The notes: generated by a model not told the origin, from the sequence alone. DNA of 64,000 bases from Sinorhizobium sp. 8-89 (GCF_030124325.1 NZ_JASKLR010000001.1:396190-460189); one strand, 5' to 3'; numbered from the stretch's first letter, positions 1-9,579 are shown. Translations and numbers: made by a program.

Positions 1-1772
1 GCGATGCCGAGCATGTCGTTGACCTGCTTGTAGCGATCGACGTCGATCGCAAGAACCGTCGGCCGCACGGAACCGGATCCGTCGGCCATCAGCAGGATCG
101 CCTGCAAGCGATCGAGGAATACCTGCCTGTTCGGAAGGCCGGTCAAATTATCGTGGAGCGCGTTGTGCAGCAGCCGCTCGACCGAATTGCGCTGCTCGGT
201 GATGTCGACGATGGTGCCGACGCAGCGGATGATTTCGCCGTTCGCGCCGAGCACCGGGCGGGCGCGGATCGACAGCCAATGATAGTGGCCGTCCTCGGCG
301 CGCACGCGAAACTCATGGTTCAACCGGCCGCGCCTATGTTCGAGGAGCACGTCGAGCGTTGCGCGGAAGCGGTCGCGATCGTCCGGGTGGAGGCGCGGCA
401 CCCAATTTCGGACGGGGCCGTTCATCGTTCCAAGCGAAAGTCCGAGCTGGTGCGAGATGTCGGGGATGGTCACGACGCGATCGCGCGCCACGTCCCAGTC
501 CCAGACCGTATCGCCCGATCCGGTAAGCGCGAGGGACTGCCGCTCCAGGTCGGAGAAAAGGCCCTGCTGGTAGGCGCCGCCAGCAAAGGCATGCTGCATC
601 ACGGTGAAGCCGATCAGGAGCACGATAAGCACGAGCCCGCCGCCGAGCGCCGGCTGAACGATATCGTTGGCGAGCTGGCCGGTAACCGCGAGCCATGCGC
701 CGAAAAGCCAGACAAGGATCAGAAGCCAGGCCGGAACAAGAAGGATCGCGCGGTCGTAGCGGTTGAAGCCGAGATAGGCGATCAGCACGATGCCGACGGT
801 TGCCGTCAGTGCGAAGGAGAGGCGGGCAATGCCCGACGCGATCGCCGGATCATAGACCGCGACGCCGAAGAGCAGCGCCAGGCCGAGAATCCAGGCGAGC
901 GTCGCATAGCCGAGATGCTGATGCCAGCGATTGAGGTTGAGATAGGTGAAAAGAAAAACGACCAGTCCCGCCGCGAGGAAAACTTCGGTGCCCGCTCGCC
1001 ATACTCGCTCGTCGCTCGCGGTAACGCTGATCAGTTTCGACAGGAAACCGAAATCGACGCAGATATACGCAAGCACCGCCCAGGCAAGCGCGGCCGTCGC
1101 CGGCAGCATCGAGGTTCCCTTGACGACGAAGAGGATGGTGAGGAACACCGCCAGGAGACCGGCAATCCCGAGCACGATTCCACGGTAGAGCGTGAACGCA
1201 TTGACCGTGTCCTTGTAGGCGTCGGGCTGCCAAAGGTAGATTTGCGGCAGGTCCGGCGTGGCAAGCTCGGCGACGAAGGTAATGACAGCGCCGGGATTGA
1301 GGGTGATGCGGAAGACGTCGGCTTCGTCGCTCGGCTGCCGGTCAAGGGCAAAGCCTTCGCTCGGCGTGATTGACAGGATGCGCTGTGAACCGAGATCCGG
1401 CCAGAACAGCTTGGAATTGACCAGCCGGAAATGCGGCGCGACGATCACGCGCTCGAGTTGCTCCTCCGAGACATTCGCCAGCGCGAAGACCGCCCAGTCG
1501 CCCTGGTGGTTTTCGGTGCTCGATCGCACCTCGATGCGCCGCACGATGCCGTCGGTGCCGGGAGCCGTCGAAACCTGGAACGCCTCGCCCCTTCCACTGT
1601 AGATCTCCGTGGTGGCCGTCAGGTCGAGCGCCGTGTCCTCGCGCGAGATCTTCACCGGTTCGAGCGCGTGCGCGACGCCGCCGGCAAAGCCGATGGCGAA
1701 CACGACGAATGCGACCAGAAACGCCGCCAGCTTTGCGGCTGGTCGCGCGAACGGCTTAGAGGTCAGGGGCAT
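1..1772 (-). CDS. Membrane 7TM-PAS-GGDEF signalling protein, C-terminus beyond window start
   Basis: Open reading frame read on the minus strand from ATG at 1772 to the window edge, about 590 codons seen. A hydrophobic N-terminus (residues 10-30) leads into an extracytoplasmic region (30-190), then a block of transmembrane segments (about 192-390), a PAS fold with PAC-like end (about 410-525, ending in VDITEQRN), and the start of a GGDEF domain (LTGLPNRQVF, then AIDVDRYKQVND). The GGDEF signature itself and any EAL domain lie outside the window. The family makes or degrades cyclic di-GMP in response to a membrane signal. The start codon shares its A with the TGA of the upstream RimJ-like gene, which suggests translational coupling. 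Confidence 0.88.
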   Translation of the reverse strand, partial: MPLTSKPFARPAAKLAAFLVAFVVFAIGFAGGVAHALEPVKISREDTALDLTATTEIYSGRGEAFQVSTAPGTDGIVRRIEVRSSTENHQGDWAVFALANVSEEQLERVIVAPHFRLVNSKLFWPDLGSQRILSITPSEGFALDRQPSDEADVFRITLNPGAVITFVAELATPDLPQIYLWQPDAYKDTVNAFTLYRGIVLGIAGLLAVFLTILFVVKGTSMLPATAALAWAVLAYICVDFGFLSKLISVTASDERVWRAGTEVFLAAGLVVFLFTYLNLNRWHQHLGYATLAWILGLALLFGVAVYDPAIASGIARLSFALTATVGIVLIAYLGFNRYDRAILLVPAWLLILVWLFGAWLAVTGQLANDIVQPALGGGLVLIVLLIGFTVMQHAFAGGAYQQGLFSDLERQSLALTGSGDTVWDWDVARDRVVTIPDISHQLGLSLGTMNGPVRNWVPRLHPDDRDRFRATLDVLLEHRRGRLNHEFRVRAEDGHYHWLSIRARPVLGANGEIIRCVGTIVDITEQRNSVERLLHNALHDNLTGLPNRQVFLDRLQAILLMADGSGSVRPTVLAIDVDRYKQVNDMLGI

Positions 1773-2383
1773 CAAAGGGGCATATTCCTGTTCGGTACGG
1801 CGTCTGCGGACAGGAGGGAAAACATCAGATGGTCCCGCCACTGTCCGTTTATCTTCAAGTACTGTCTCAAATAGCCTTCACGCTCAAAGCCGGCCTTTTC
1901 AAGGAGCCGGATGCTCCGCGCGTTCTCTGGAATACAGGCTGCTTCAATACGGTGCAACTCAAGGGTCGAAAAGATGTAGGGGATCGTCAGCTTCAGCGCC
2001 TCGTACATATGACTCTGGCCGGCATATTTCTGTCCCATCCAGTAGCCGATCATGCAGTTCTGGGCCGCGCCTCGTCGGATGTGTCCGATGGTAAGGCCGC
2101 CAAGGAGTATTTCGTCCGGCTTGTGGAAAAGAAACAAGGGAACGGCCTGACCGGAGGCATATTCCTGTTCGTTGCGAATGACGCGGCTGCGAAACGCGCT
2201 CTCGGTCATTTCGTCGGCGCGCCAGGTGGGTTCCCACGGCTCCAGGAAAGCGCGGCTCTCGCTGCGCAACTGATACCATTGACGATAATCGGCATAACGG
2301 GGGAGGCGAAGCAGATAGTTCCGGTTGGCGATCTCGATCGACTCGGGCTGCCGCGACAGAAACCGAAAAACCGATCGTGCCAT
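1772..2383 (-). CDS. rimJ: RimJ/RimL-like GNAT N-acetyltransferase
   Basis: 203 residues. The longer frame begins at 2452, but a GGAGG five bases before ATG 2383 (MARSVFRFL) makes that the better start. The body is typical of ribosomal-protein alanine acetyltransferases: an IEIANRNYLLRLPRYADY opening, a GGLTIGHIRRG strand, the acetyl-CoA turn (IGYWMGQKYAGQ) and the LHRIEAACIPENARSIRLLEKAGF helix. Such enzymes acetylate N-termini or small amines using acetyl-CoA in the cytoplasm. It overlaps the downstream signalling gene by one base (TGATG). RimJ is the closest named relative; the exact substrate cannot be read from sequence. Confidence 0.85.
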   Translation of the reverse strand: MARSVFRFLSRQPESIEIANRNYLLRLPRYADYRQWYQLRSESRAFLEPWEPTWRADEMTESAFRSRVIRNEQEYASGQAVPLFLFHKPDEILLGGLTIGHIRRGAAQNCMIGYWMGQKYAGQSHMYEALKLTIPYIFSTLELHRIEAACIPENARSIRLLEKAGFEREGYLRQYLKINGQWRDHLMFSLLSADAVPNRNMPL

Positions 2384-2626
2384 ATATACCTCCGGGCCAG
2401 GGTCGCGGGCGGGGGCGAAAGCCGTCTGGGGCTTCCTCGCCGTCCCAGCCACTATGCTTGACGGAAGGAATTATCTCCCGTCAACGGCGCCGCCGCTCGA
2501 ACCTTCCGGTGGCGCCGCCACACAGTGAACGTTGCACAACTTCGCGCCCGAATCGAATCCGATTTTCAGAAATTGTTCAAGAAAAACACTCCGGTTCCGC
2601 TGCGTTGAGCTCTGCGGCAGACCCGG

Positions 2627-3928
2627 TCAGATCGCCATGGCGTGCGCCTCAGCGGCCTTCATGTTCAGAGACGACAGAATGTCGCTCATGGGAGCAAGCT
2701 GTTCAAGTGGGCCGATCGCCGACAGCGTCGGGACCGTATCGAAGAACAGGCGGCCGGCGAGGTCGGTCAGGCGCTCTATGGTGATGCCCGACAGCCGTTC
2801 CATCAGTTCGTCATTGGGAATGGGGCGGCCATAGAGCATCATCTGGCGGGCGATCTGTCCGGCCCGCGCAGCAGGGCTTTCCTGTCCCATGAGTAACTGC
2901 GCGCGGATCTGCGCGCGGGCACGCTCGATTTCCTGCTGCTCAATGCTCATCGATGATTTGCGCAGTTCGTCGATGATCACCGGCATCAGTTCCGGCAGGT
3001 TTTCCCCGCCGGTGGCAGCATGGACGCCGAAGATACCGGTGTCGGAGAAGCCCCAGTGGAAGGCATAGACGGAATAACAGAGGCCCCGGTGCTCGCGCAC
3101 TTCCTGGAAGAGGCGCGAAGACATGCCTCCGCCGAGAATATTGGCGAGGATCTGTGAACAGTAGAAGTCGCGCGCGTGATAGGCTTTCCCCTCGAAGCCG
3201 AGCAGGATCTGCGCATCCATAAGATCACGGCTCTCGCGGCTGTCGCCGCCGGTGTAGAGCGCCGTATCGAGAACGGGAGAGGAATGCGGCTGGCGCGGCA
3301 GCGTGGAAAAGCGTCTTTCCACCTCGCGCACGAAGGAATCGTGCTCCACCGCACCGGCCGCCACGATGAAGATTCGGTCGGTCGTATAGTTGCGGCCGAG
3401 GTAGTGGCGAATTTGGTCCGCCGAGAAGGACATGACGGTTTCCGGCGTGCCGAGGATCGGGCGGCCAACCGTCTGGTCGCGGTAGGCAGTCTCGGCGAAA
3501 CGGTCGAAGACGACGTCGTCCGGGGTGTCGTCCGCCGCGCCGATTTCCTGCAGGATGACGTGTTTCTCGCGCCTGAGTTCCTCGTCTTCGAAGGTCGATT
3601 CCGTCAGGATATCGGCGAGGATGTCGACAGCCAGCGGCACATGGTCCTTGAGCACGCGAGCGTAGTACGAGGTCGTTTCGGTGGAGGTGGCGGCGTTGAG
3701 TTCGCCGCCGACATTCTCGATCTCCTCGGCGATCTGGCGGGCGCTGCGCCGCCGGGTCCCCTTGAAAGCCATGTGCTCCAGCAGGTGCGCTATGCCGTGT
3801 TCATCCACGGTTTCGTTGCGCGAACCGGACTTGATCCAGACGCCGAGCGCCACGCTTTCGAGATGCGGCATCCGCTCGGTCACCACCGTCAGCCCGGATG
3901 GTAGCCGGGTGCACTCAACTTTCATCAT
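2627..3928 (-). CDS. M16 family zinc metallopeptidase (mitochondrial processing peptidase-like)
   Basis: 433 residues, full length for the PqqL/MPP-beta-like bacterial family. The inverted zinc motif HLLEH is at residues 48-52 and the third ligand fits E128, matching the HxxEH-x75-E spacing of active M16 peptidases. The Gly-rich loop (ILGGGMSSRLFQEVREHRGLCYSVY) of the C-terminal half is present. It degrades or processes peptides in the cytoplasm or periplasm; no signal peptide is seen. It follows thrC by 15 bases on the same strand, a pairing common in rhizobia and probably one transcript. A GAGAAGAA precedes the double ATG start. Confidence 0.92.
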   Translation of the reverse strand: MMKVECTRLPSGLTVVTERMPHLESVALGVWIKSGSRNETVDEHGIAHLLEHMAFKGTRRRSARQIAEEIENVGGELNAATSTETTSYYARVLKDHVPLAVDILADILTESTFEDEELRREKHVILQEIGAADDTPDDVVFDRFAETAYRDQTVGRPILGTPETVMSFSADQIRHYLGRNYTTDRIFIVAAGAVEHDSFVREVERRFSTLPRQPHSSPVLDTALYTGGDSRESRDLMDAQILLGFEGKAYHARDFYCSQILANILGGGMSSRLFQEVREHRGLCYSVYAFHWGFSDTGIFGVHAATGGENLPELMPVIIDELRKSSMSIEQQEIERARAQIRAQLLMGQESPAARAGQIARQMMLYGRPIPNDELMERLSGITIERLTDLAGRLFFDTVPTLSAIGPLEQLAPMSDILSSLNMKAAEAHAMAI

Positions 3929-3943
3929 ACGTTTCTTCTCGTT

Positions 3944-5344
3944 CTAATCCCGAACGCGGGTACGCTCGCCGATGAAGGTTTCGACGTTCTTAAGCTCCGG
4001 ATCCAGGATATCGAAACGCTCCGCCCTATTCATGAGATCAGCAAGCCACGTTGGAAGCGCGGGGTCAATACCACTTGCCGATTTTACTGCGTCGGGGAAT
4101 TTTGCCGGATGGGCTGTCGCAAGTGTGACCATCGGCGCCGAAGATTTCTCGTTTTTGCCCGCCACGAATACGCCGATTGCTGTATGCGGATCAAGGAGAT
4201 AGCCGCTTTCTTCGAAGGTCCTGCGGATCGTCTTCGCCACCTCTTTTTCCGAGGCGCGGCCCGCGCGGAATTCCTTGCGGATTTTTTTCGCGGCACTGTC
4301 GCCGATCGCGAAGGAACCGGATTGCTTGAGGCCTGCCATCGCCGCACGGACCTTGGCCGGGTCGCGATCGTAAGCCTCAAACAACAGTCTTTCGAAGTTG
4401 GAAGAGATCTGGATGTCCATCGAGGGCGACGTCGTCGCCTTGACCTCGCGCATTTCGTAGCGACCGGTTTTCAGCGTGCGCGCGAGAATGTCATTCTCGT
4501 TGGTCGCGATGATCAGCTTGTCAATCGGCAAGCCCATGCGCTTAGCCACGTATCCTGCGAAGATATCGCCGAAATTGCCGGTCGGGACGGTGAAGGAAAT
4601 CTTGCGGTCGGGACCGCCGAGCGAGATCGCGGCGGTGAAATAGTAGACGATCTGGGCCATGATGCGGGCCCAGTTGATCGAGTTGACGCCCGAGAGCTTG
4701 ACGCCGTCGCGGAAGCTCTCATCGTTGAACATCGCTTTGACCAGGTTCTGGCAATCGTCGAAATTTCCCTTGACCGCGATCGCATGCACGTTCGAGGCCG
4801 TGGACGTCGTCATCTGCCTTTGCTGCACCGGCGACACCTTGCCGTGCGGGAAGAGAATGAAGATGTCGGTTCTCTCCCTGCCGGCGAAGGCGTCGATCGC
4901 CGCGCCACCGGTGTCGCCCGAAGTCGCGCCGACGATGGTCGCGCGTTCGCCGCGTTCTGCGAGCACGTGGTCCATCAGGCGGGCGAGCAACTGCATCGCC
5001 ACATCCTTGAAGGCCAGCGTCGAGCCGTGGAAAAGCTCCAGCACGAAGGCATTCGGTCCGGTCTGGACGAGCGGCACGACCGCCGGATGCCTGAAGGTGG
5101 CATAGGCCTCGTCGATCATCTCGCGAAACTTGGCGGCCGGGATTTCGCCGTTGGTGAAGGGCTCGAGCACGGCAAAAGCGATCTCCTGATAGGACTTGCC
5201 GCGCAGCGCCCGTATTTCCTTCTTCGAGAGCGTCGGCCATTCCTTCGGGAGATAGAGCCCGCCGTCGCGCGCGAGCCCTGCGAGAAGGGCGTCGCAAAAA
5301 CCGAGAGGCGCCGCTTCTCCCCGTGTCGAAATATACTTCACCAT
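3944..5344 (-). CDS. thrC: Threonine synthase
   Basis: 466 residues from ATG 5344 (MVKYISTRGEA), chosen because AAGGGAAG lies just upstream and because alphaproteobacterial ThrC proteins start at this point; the frame stays open 93 bases further upstream. It converts O-phosphohomoserine to threonine with pyridoxal phosphate. The PLP lysine is K113 in HGSTLAFKDVAMQ, and the phosphate-binding GATSGDTGGAA motif follows. Length and motifs match the long (bacterial/fungal) ThrC class. It heads the transcript that continues into the M16 peptidase. Confidence 0.97.
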   Translation of the reverse strand: MVKYISTRGEAAPLGFCDALLAGLARDGGLYLPKEWPTLSKKEIRALRGKSYQEIAFAVLEPFTNGEIPAAKFREMIDEAYATFRHPAVVPLVQTGPNAFVLELFHGSTLAFKDVAMQLLARLMDHVLAERGERATIVGATSGDTGGAAIDAFAGRERTDIFILFPHGKVSPVQQRQMTTSTASNVHAIAVKGNFDDCQNLVKAMFNDESFRDGVKLSGVNSINWARIMAQIVYYFTAAISLGGPDRKISFTVPTGNFGDIFAGYVAKRMGLPIDKLIIATNENDILARTLKTGRYEMREVKATTSPSMDIQISSNFERLLFEAYDRDPAKVRAAMAGLKQSGSFAIGDSAAKKIRKEFRAGRASEKEVAKTIRRTFEESGYLLDPHTAIGVFVAGKNEKSSAPMVTLATAHPAKFPDAVKSASGIDPALPTWLADLMNRAERFDILDPELKNVETFIGERTRVRD

Positions 5345-5588
5345 CTTCTTCCCTTCATCATCGTTCCGCGAGAGTGCGACCGTATGAAAGGTCCGCCCAA
5401 CCCGGCCGCCTTTTTGCGTCAATCCCCGGCAAAACACCTAGTCAATCTTGTCACCATGGCAATTTCCGGCTGGTCGTGCTCCCCGGAATTTTCTGCGCGG
5501 GACGGCTGACTGGATCGATTTTTCAAAACGCCGCTGCTATAGACGATGCCCGTGGGCCATGAAAGGCCTTCGGCCGATCCTTTTCGGT

Positions 5589-5692
5589 CTACAGCGCCGC
5601 GCGTCTTACCAGACGCGTAAACGACGCTGTAGCACTTTGAATTGCTGCATGTTTTCATCCTTGAAACAGCTACGATTCAAGGAAACATGCAG
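5589..5692. repeat. RIME-like interspersed palindromic repeat, copy A
   Basis: About 104 bases, with an inner palindrome around the repeated ACGCGTC core, a conserved ACGCTGTAGCA..TTGAAT..GCTGCATG middle and a closing AAGGAAACATGCAG. It aligns almost base for base with copies at 7772-7875 (opposite orientation) and 16607-16710. The arrangement matches the Rhizobium-specific intergenic mosaic elements described for Sinorhizobium. Family name is inferred from memory of those elements. Confidence 0.75.
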
Positions 5693-5759
5693 GAGGGCGT
5701 GGTGGGGCAAGGATTTCATGCGATTTTCCTCTCCCGTCCCGCTCTAACCTATTGGAATC

Positions 5760-5804
5760 GATCACGATGATTTTGGATTGATTCAGTCCAAAATCATCGT
5801 GATC
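5760..5804. repeat. Perfect 18-bp inverted repeat hairpin
   Basis: An 18-base arm (5760-5777) pairs perfectly with 5787-5804 around a nine-base loop. No poly-T tract follows, so it is not a simple terminator. It sits 35 bases upstream of the lipoprotein start and probably belongs to a chromosomal palindrome family rather than to that gene. Confidence 0.8.
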
Positions 5805-5839
5805 TGGTGTTTAACCGGGTTCAGCAGAGGTTGTGCAAC

Positions 5840-6385
5840 GTGTTTGGCAAAGTATCTCGCCGTCTTCTCGCCGTGTCTCTTCTTGCGGCGCTCGCCGGCT
5901 GCAACAAGACGCAAACGGGCGGCGCCATCGAATCTGGCGGCAGTGCGGCCGCCGCGACGCCGGCGGTAATACAGGCCGCTTGTCCTCAGGTTACTCTTCG
6001 GGACGGGACCTCCAGCTACCGCACCTATGCGAAGGGCGCGAAAGACGATCCGACCAAGGTCGTCTATCAAGCGTCACTTGCCGACACGACGCGCCAATGC
6101 GTGCAGAGTGCAGATGCGCTCAAGGTGACGGTGGTGGTGCAGGGGCGTGTCGCGGCAGGTCCCGCCGGCGGACCCGGCAAGCTGACCATGCCGATCCGCG
6201 TTGCGGCGACGGATGGCGAAAAGACGCTCTATTCCGAACTCACCCAACATCCGGTCGAGATTCCGCAGGGAAGTGCCTCGACCCAGTTCGTTTTCACCAA
6301 GGCCGACGTCACGCTTCCCGCTGGTGCCGGCGCCGAAACCAAGATTTTCGTCGGCTTCGACGAGGGGCCGCCCCGGACGCAGTGA
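5840..6385 (+). CDS. Small secreted lipoprotein, unknown function
   Basis: 181 residues from GTG 5840, which has AGAGG nine bases upstream; an in-frame GTG at 5807 lies inside or beside the hairpin and is less likely. The N-terminus is a lipoprotein signal (RRLLAVSLLAALAGC) with the lipidated Cys near residue 18. The mature part (CPQVTLRDGTSSYRTYAKGAK... and a C-terminal IFVGFDEGP) looks like a beta-rich periplasmic domain. No catalytic motif is recognised. A terminator follows 30 bases after the stop. Confidence 0.8.
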   Translation: MFGKVSRRLLAVSLLAALAGCNKTQTGGAIESGGSAAAATPAVIQAACPQVTLRDGTSSYRTYAKGAKDDPTKVVYQASLADTTRQCVQSADALKVTVVVQGRVAAGPAGGPGKLTMPIRVAATDGEKTLYSELTQHPVEIPQGSASTQFVFTKADVTLPAGAGAETKIFVGFDEGPPRTQ

Positions 6386-6417
6386 GGCCGGCGGACGGGT
6401 TATCCCGCAACACGCAA

Positions 6418-6445
6418 AAAACGCCGGGGCATGCCCCGGCGTTTC
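6418..6445. terminator. Bidirectional rho-independent terminator
   Basis: A self-complementary GC-rich stem (centre near 6431) flanked by A-run on the left and T-run on the right, placed between two convergent genes, so it can serve both strands. Confidence 0.85.
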
Positions 6446-6466
6446 CTTTCGTCCGTCGCCGTCCGC

Positions 6467-7573
6467 TTATTCTGCGGCGACGCTCTGGCCGGCTTGCCAT
6501 TTGTACAGCGAGAAGCTCGGCGAAGTGAGATCGCCGGTTTCGCCATAGGTCAGCTTGCCGATCGTGGTGTCGATCGCCTCGCCTGACTTGATCGCAGTTG
6601 CAACGGCAGTCGCGTCCTCGGCGGAACCGGCCTTCTCGATGCCCGCCTTGAGGACCTGCACAGCCGCATAGGCATTGAGCGTGAAGGCTTCGGCCGGGAT
6701 GTTCTTGGCATTGAGAGCCTCGATGATCGGGGCTGCGGCCGGGTGGCGGGTTGCGTCGCTGGCATTGGTGTAGAGCGTGCCCTCGGCAGCGTCTCCGCCG
6801 ATCGCCCAGAACTCGGTATTGGAGAGGCCGTCGCCGCCGATGAGTTGCGCCTTGACGCCCTGGTCGTGCATCTGGCGCACGAGCAGGCCGCCTTCGGCAT
6901 GGTAGCCGCCGAAATAGACGACATCGACATTTTCGGCCTTGAGGCGCGTGACGACGGCTCCGAAGTCCTTTTCGCCGGGGGTCAGACCCTCGTAGACGAC
7001 TTCGGTGATGCCGCCCGCGTTGATCGCAGCTTTGAATCCATCGGCAAGGCCCTTGCCGTAGGCGGCCTTGTCGTGCAGCACGGCGACGCGCTTGTCCTTC
7101 AAGTTCTTGACGACATAGTCGGCGGCGACGACCGCCTGCTGGTCATCTCGCCCGCAGGTGCGCAGCACGTTCCACAGCCCGCGGGTCGTGAGGTCCGGCG
7201 TGGTCGCCGTCGGCGTAACCATCAGAATCCCGTTTTCCGCGAGCACGTCGGATGCCGGCATCGCGGTGCCGGAGGTTACCGGACCGACGACATAGCGCAG
7301 ACCTTCGCCGGCAAGCTGGTTGGCAACGGATACGGCTTGCTTGGGTTCACCGGCGTCATCGACGATCTTGATGATGATCTTTTCGCCATTGATGCCGCCG
7401 GCATTGTTGATGGCCTCGACCGCCGCTTGGGCGCCGTTCTTGACCTGCTCGCCGAAGGCGGCGACCGGGCCCGTGAGCGGAGTGATCACGCCAATCGTGA
7501 TATCGGCATGGGCGAGCGGTGCGAAAGCGACACCGGCCGCCAACGTCAAACCGGTCAATATCGAAAGACGCAT
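6467..7573 (-). CDS. Branched-chain amino acid ABC transporter substrate-binding protein (LivJ/LivK family)
   Basis: 368 residues from ATG 7573, seven bases after AGGAGG. A signal peptide ends near AHA-23, leaving a mature protein that begins [20 protein letters not shown], the classical start of periplasmic Leu/Ile/Val-binding proteins. The [14 protein letters not shown] and [11 protein letters not shown] segments also fit the family. It captures branched-chain amino acids for an ABC importer; the permease and ATPase genes are not nearby, so this is an orphan binding protein gene, as is usual for livJ-type genes in rhizobia. Confidence 0.93.
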   Translation of the reverse strand: MRLSILTGLTLAAGVAFAPLAHADITIGVITPLTGPVAAFGEQVKNGAQAAVEAINNAGGINGEKIIIKIVDDAGEPKQAVSVANQLAGEGLRYVVGPVTSGTAMPASDVLAENGILMVTPTATTPDLTTRGLWNVLRTCGRDDQQAVVAADYVVKNLKDKRVAVLHDKAAYGKGLADGFKAAINAGGITEVVYEGLTPGEKDFGAVVTRLKAENVDVVYFGGYHAEGGLLVRQMHDQGVKAQLIGGDGLSNTEFWAIGGDAAEGTLYTNASDATRHPAAAPIIEALNAKNIPAEAFTLNAYAAVQVLKAGIEKAGSAEDATAVATAIKSGEAIDTTIGKLTYGETGDLTSPSFSLYKWQAGQSVAAE

Positions 7574-7886
7574 AATGTCTCCTCCTTGGAAGTAACGCTT
7601 GTGGACTGCTTGATATAGCCCCTGGGCGCAGTGCGAAAGCCATGATTTTCGAAGGAAGGTCACGCGCAATCAATGCGGCATGGCGTCCTCGCGCGCCAAA
7701 TGAGCGCGCCCCCATCGCAACCCGCGGGATTTTTCCGTCCCGGTAGCCGGGCGAAAAAGAGATCTGGCCCGCTGTAGGTTCCCTTAAATCGCAGCCGATT
7801 TAAAGGATAAAACATGCAGCGATTCAAAGTGCTACAGCGTCCTTTGCGCGTCTATTAAAGCACGCAGCGCTGTAGTCACACGACCG
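7574..7886. other. Intergenic region mostly filled by a repeat
   Basis: 313 bases between two minus-strand genes. About one third is the RIME-like copy at 7772-7875. The remainder, next to the binding-protein start, should hold that gene's promoter, but no strong match is readable. Confidence 0.6.
7772..7875. repeat. RIME-like interspersed palindromic repeat, copy B (inverted)
   Basis: The reverse complement matches copies A (5589-5692) and C (16607-16710) over the whole length, including the ACGCTGTAGCA-TTTGAAT core and the palindrome of the GACGCGCAAAGG segment. The end near 7875 carries the CTACAGCGCTG terminus. Confidence 0.75.
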
Positions 7887-8582
7887 TCAGGCCGTCATGG
7901 ACTCCGACCATTCGGCGAGCGCTGCGATCACGCCGGGCAAGACCGCCATGCGGGAAATCACCGTCTCGGCGCCGGCTTCCGTCAACTTATCCGCATGCGA
8001 CGGATAGGTATGGGCGCCGCCGGTGAAGCCGACGACGCGCATCCCTGCGGCGCGGGCGCCATGGATGCCGTGCACCGAATCCTCGATGACGAGGACGCGC
8101 GAAGGGTCGATTCCGAATTGGGCGGCGCCATGCAGGAAGATGTCCGGCTTCGGCTTGACGCGGTCTGGGCCGAGATCACGCGCCGAGTAGATATGCTTGC
8201 CGAAATGGTCCCTGATGCCGACCTTGCCGAGCATTATGGCAAGGCGCTCGGAGGTGGAGTTGGAGCAGACGCAATGCGGCAGCGTCAGTTGCGTCAGCGC
8301 CAGCTTGACGCCGTCGATGATCTTGACGTCGCGGGCAAGCCGCTTGTCGAGAATCGCGTCGACCTTGTCGATCAGCGATGCCGACAGGGGAATGCTCGCT
8401 TCCTTCTCGATTGCGAGCAGGGTGTTGCGCCAGGTCATGCCGGCGAAGCGCTCGGCCATTTCCTCGACGCTGATCGGGTAACCCGCTTCCGTCAGCAATC
8501 CGGCCTCGACTTCCGAGGCGATGATTTCCGAGTCGACGAGAACACCGTCGCAGTCGAAGATAATGAGATCGATACCGGTCAT
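7887..8582 (-). CDS. HAD-superfamily sugar-phosphate phosphatase
   Basis: 231 residues from ATG 8582; the open frame extends to 8684 but has no better start. Motif I FDCDGVLVDSE (nucleophile D10, acid/base D12), motif II VCSNSTSER, and motif IV VIEDSVHGIHGARAAGM define subfamily IA with the beta-phosphoglucomutase/phosphatase look. It most likely removes phosphate from a small sugar phosphate or phosphoglycolate in the cytoplasm. Divergent from bioR; nothing links its role to biotin beyond position. Confidence 0.9.
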   Translation of the reverse strand: MTGIDLIIFDCDGVLVDSEIIASEVEAGLLTEAGYPISVEEMAERFAGMTWRNTLLAIEKEASIPLSASLIDKVDAILDKRLARDVKIIDGVKLALTQLTLPHCVCSNSTSERLAIMLGKVGIRDHFGKHIYSARDLGPDRVKPKPDIFLHGAAQFGIDPSRVLVIEDSVHGIHGARAAGMRVVGFTGGAHTYPSHADKLTEAGAETVISRMAVLPGVIAALAEWSESMTA

Positions 8583-8761
8583 TTGGGAGTCAGTTCCTTG
8601 GGAGAAAAGGCGCCACTGGCAGGGGAGGAGTCTGGATCGCCACGAGCGCGACAGCAGGCGGAGCTTTATACGATGGCGGCCCAAAGCTCAACCTTTGGAA
8701 ATCGCCGGAAGAGTACCCGGGCTTCCTCGACAGCGTCGGGATGCGCCTCTATCTGTAGCGC

Positions 8762-9430
8762 ATGAACAGGGAACGCGACGACACGCTTGCGAGCCGCATC
8801 AGCCGCGTGCTTGCCGAAAGGATCATCTCCGGAGTGCTGCCGCCGGGCGAGCGGCTGCGGCAGGATCACGTTGCCGAGGAGTTCGGCGCCAGTCACGTTC
8901 CTGTGCGCGAGGCCTTTCGCCGGCTTGAAGCGCAGGGGCTTGCGGTCAGCGAACCGCGCCGTGGCGTGCGCGTCGCCGCTTTCGACCTCAAGGAGGTGCG
9001 CGAGGTGGCAGAGATGCGGGCCGTCCTGGAGGTTTTGGCACTGCGCCACGCCGTGCCGCACCTGACGCCGGCGATCCTCGATCGGGCCGAGGCGGCAACG
9101 GTTGCGGCCGACCGTTCACGGGACGTGCGCTCCTGGGAGGCGGCGAACCGCGCCTTCCACCGGATAATTCTCGAGCCTTGTGGCATGCCGCGCTTGCTCG
9201 CGGCGATCGACGATCTTCATGCAGCAAGTGCCCGGTTTCTTTTCTCGGCTTGGCGTTCGAGCTGGGAAGCCCGCACCGATCACGATCATCGCGCCATCCT
9301 GGCGGCTCTCCGTCAAGGGAAGGGCGAGGAGGCGGCAGCCATTCTCGAGCGTCACGTGGGCTGGATCGGCAAGACTCCGGTGAAGACCGCAGCCGGTGAG
9401 GTCCACGACGCCTTCTCTATCGTCGGCTAG
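8762..9430 (+). CDS. bioR: GntR-family repressor of biotin genes
   Basis: 222 residues. Residues 8-75 form a GntR winged helix (SRISRVLAERIISGVLPPG... VPVREAFRRLEAQGL) and 80-215 an FCD ligand domain. The BioR assignment rests on context: the next gene is bioY, and the intergenic DNA carries TTATCTATAA-type boxes, the known BioR operator of Rhizobiales. BioR represses biotin synthesis and uptake genes, and may control itself in some species; here the boxes lie downstream of it, in front of bioY. Divergent from the HAD gene by 179 bases. Confidence 0.88.
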   Translation: MNRERDDTLASRISRVLAERIISGVLPPGERLRQDHVAEEFGASHVPVREAFRRLEAQGLAVSEPRRGVRVAAFDLKEVREVAEMRAVLEVLALRHAVPHLTPAILDRAEAATVAADRSRDVRSWEAANRAFHRIILEPCGMPRLLAAIDDLHAASARFLFSAWRSSWEARTDHDHRAILAALRQGKGEEAAAILERHVGWIGKTPVKTAAGEVHDAFSIVG

Positions 9431-9455
9431 AGGCCGTCGCTGCGACGATTCAAAA

Positions 9456-9465
9456 TTATCTATAA
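9456..9465. promoter_or_regulatory. BioR box 1
   Basis: TTATCTATAA, a perfect match to the BioR operator, 26 bases after the bioR stop and 170 bases before bioY. It lies far upstream of the other two boxes. Confidence 0.75.
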
Positions 9466-9579
9466 TTTCTCCAGCCGGAGGCGCGTGGATGCGTCGCTCC
9501 AGAGCTTCCATTCGGTTGCGAGCGCCAGTTCGCAGCCTCATGACTATTGATCGCGTCTCGGCTTACGGCTATTGGATAA

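Larger units (their letters stand above)
5345..5839. other. Long intergenic region with two repeat types
   Basis: 495 bases between thrC (minus) and a lipoprotein gene (plus). It contains a RIME-like repeat (5589-5692) and an 18-bp perfect hairpin (5760-5804). Promoters for the two divergent genes must lie here, but no clear -35/-10 pair is readable. No additional gene is supported. Confidence 0.7.

Noticed and set aside
153..1373. 406-codon open frame on the plus strand
   Set aside because: It mirrors the membrane GGDEF gene on the minus strand, has a highly charged Arg/Asp/Glu/Gly composition typical of antisense frames in high-G+C DNA, and matches no domain.
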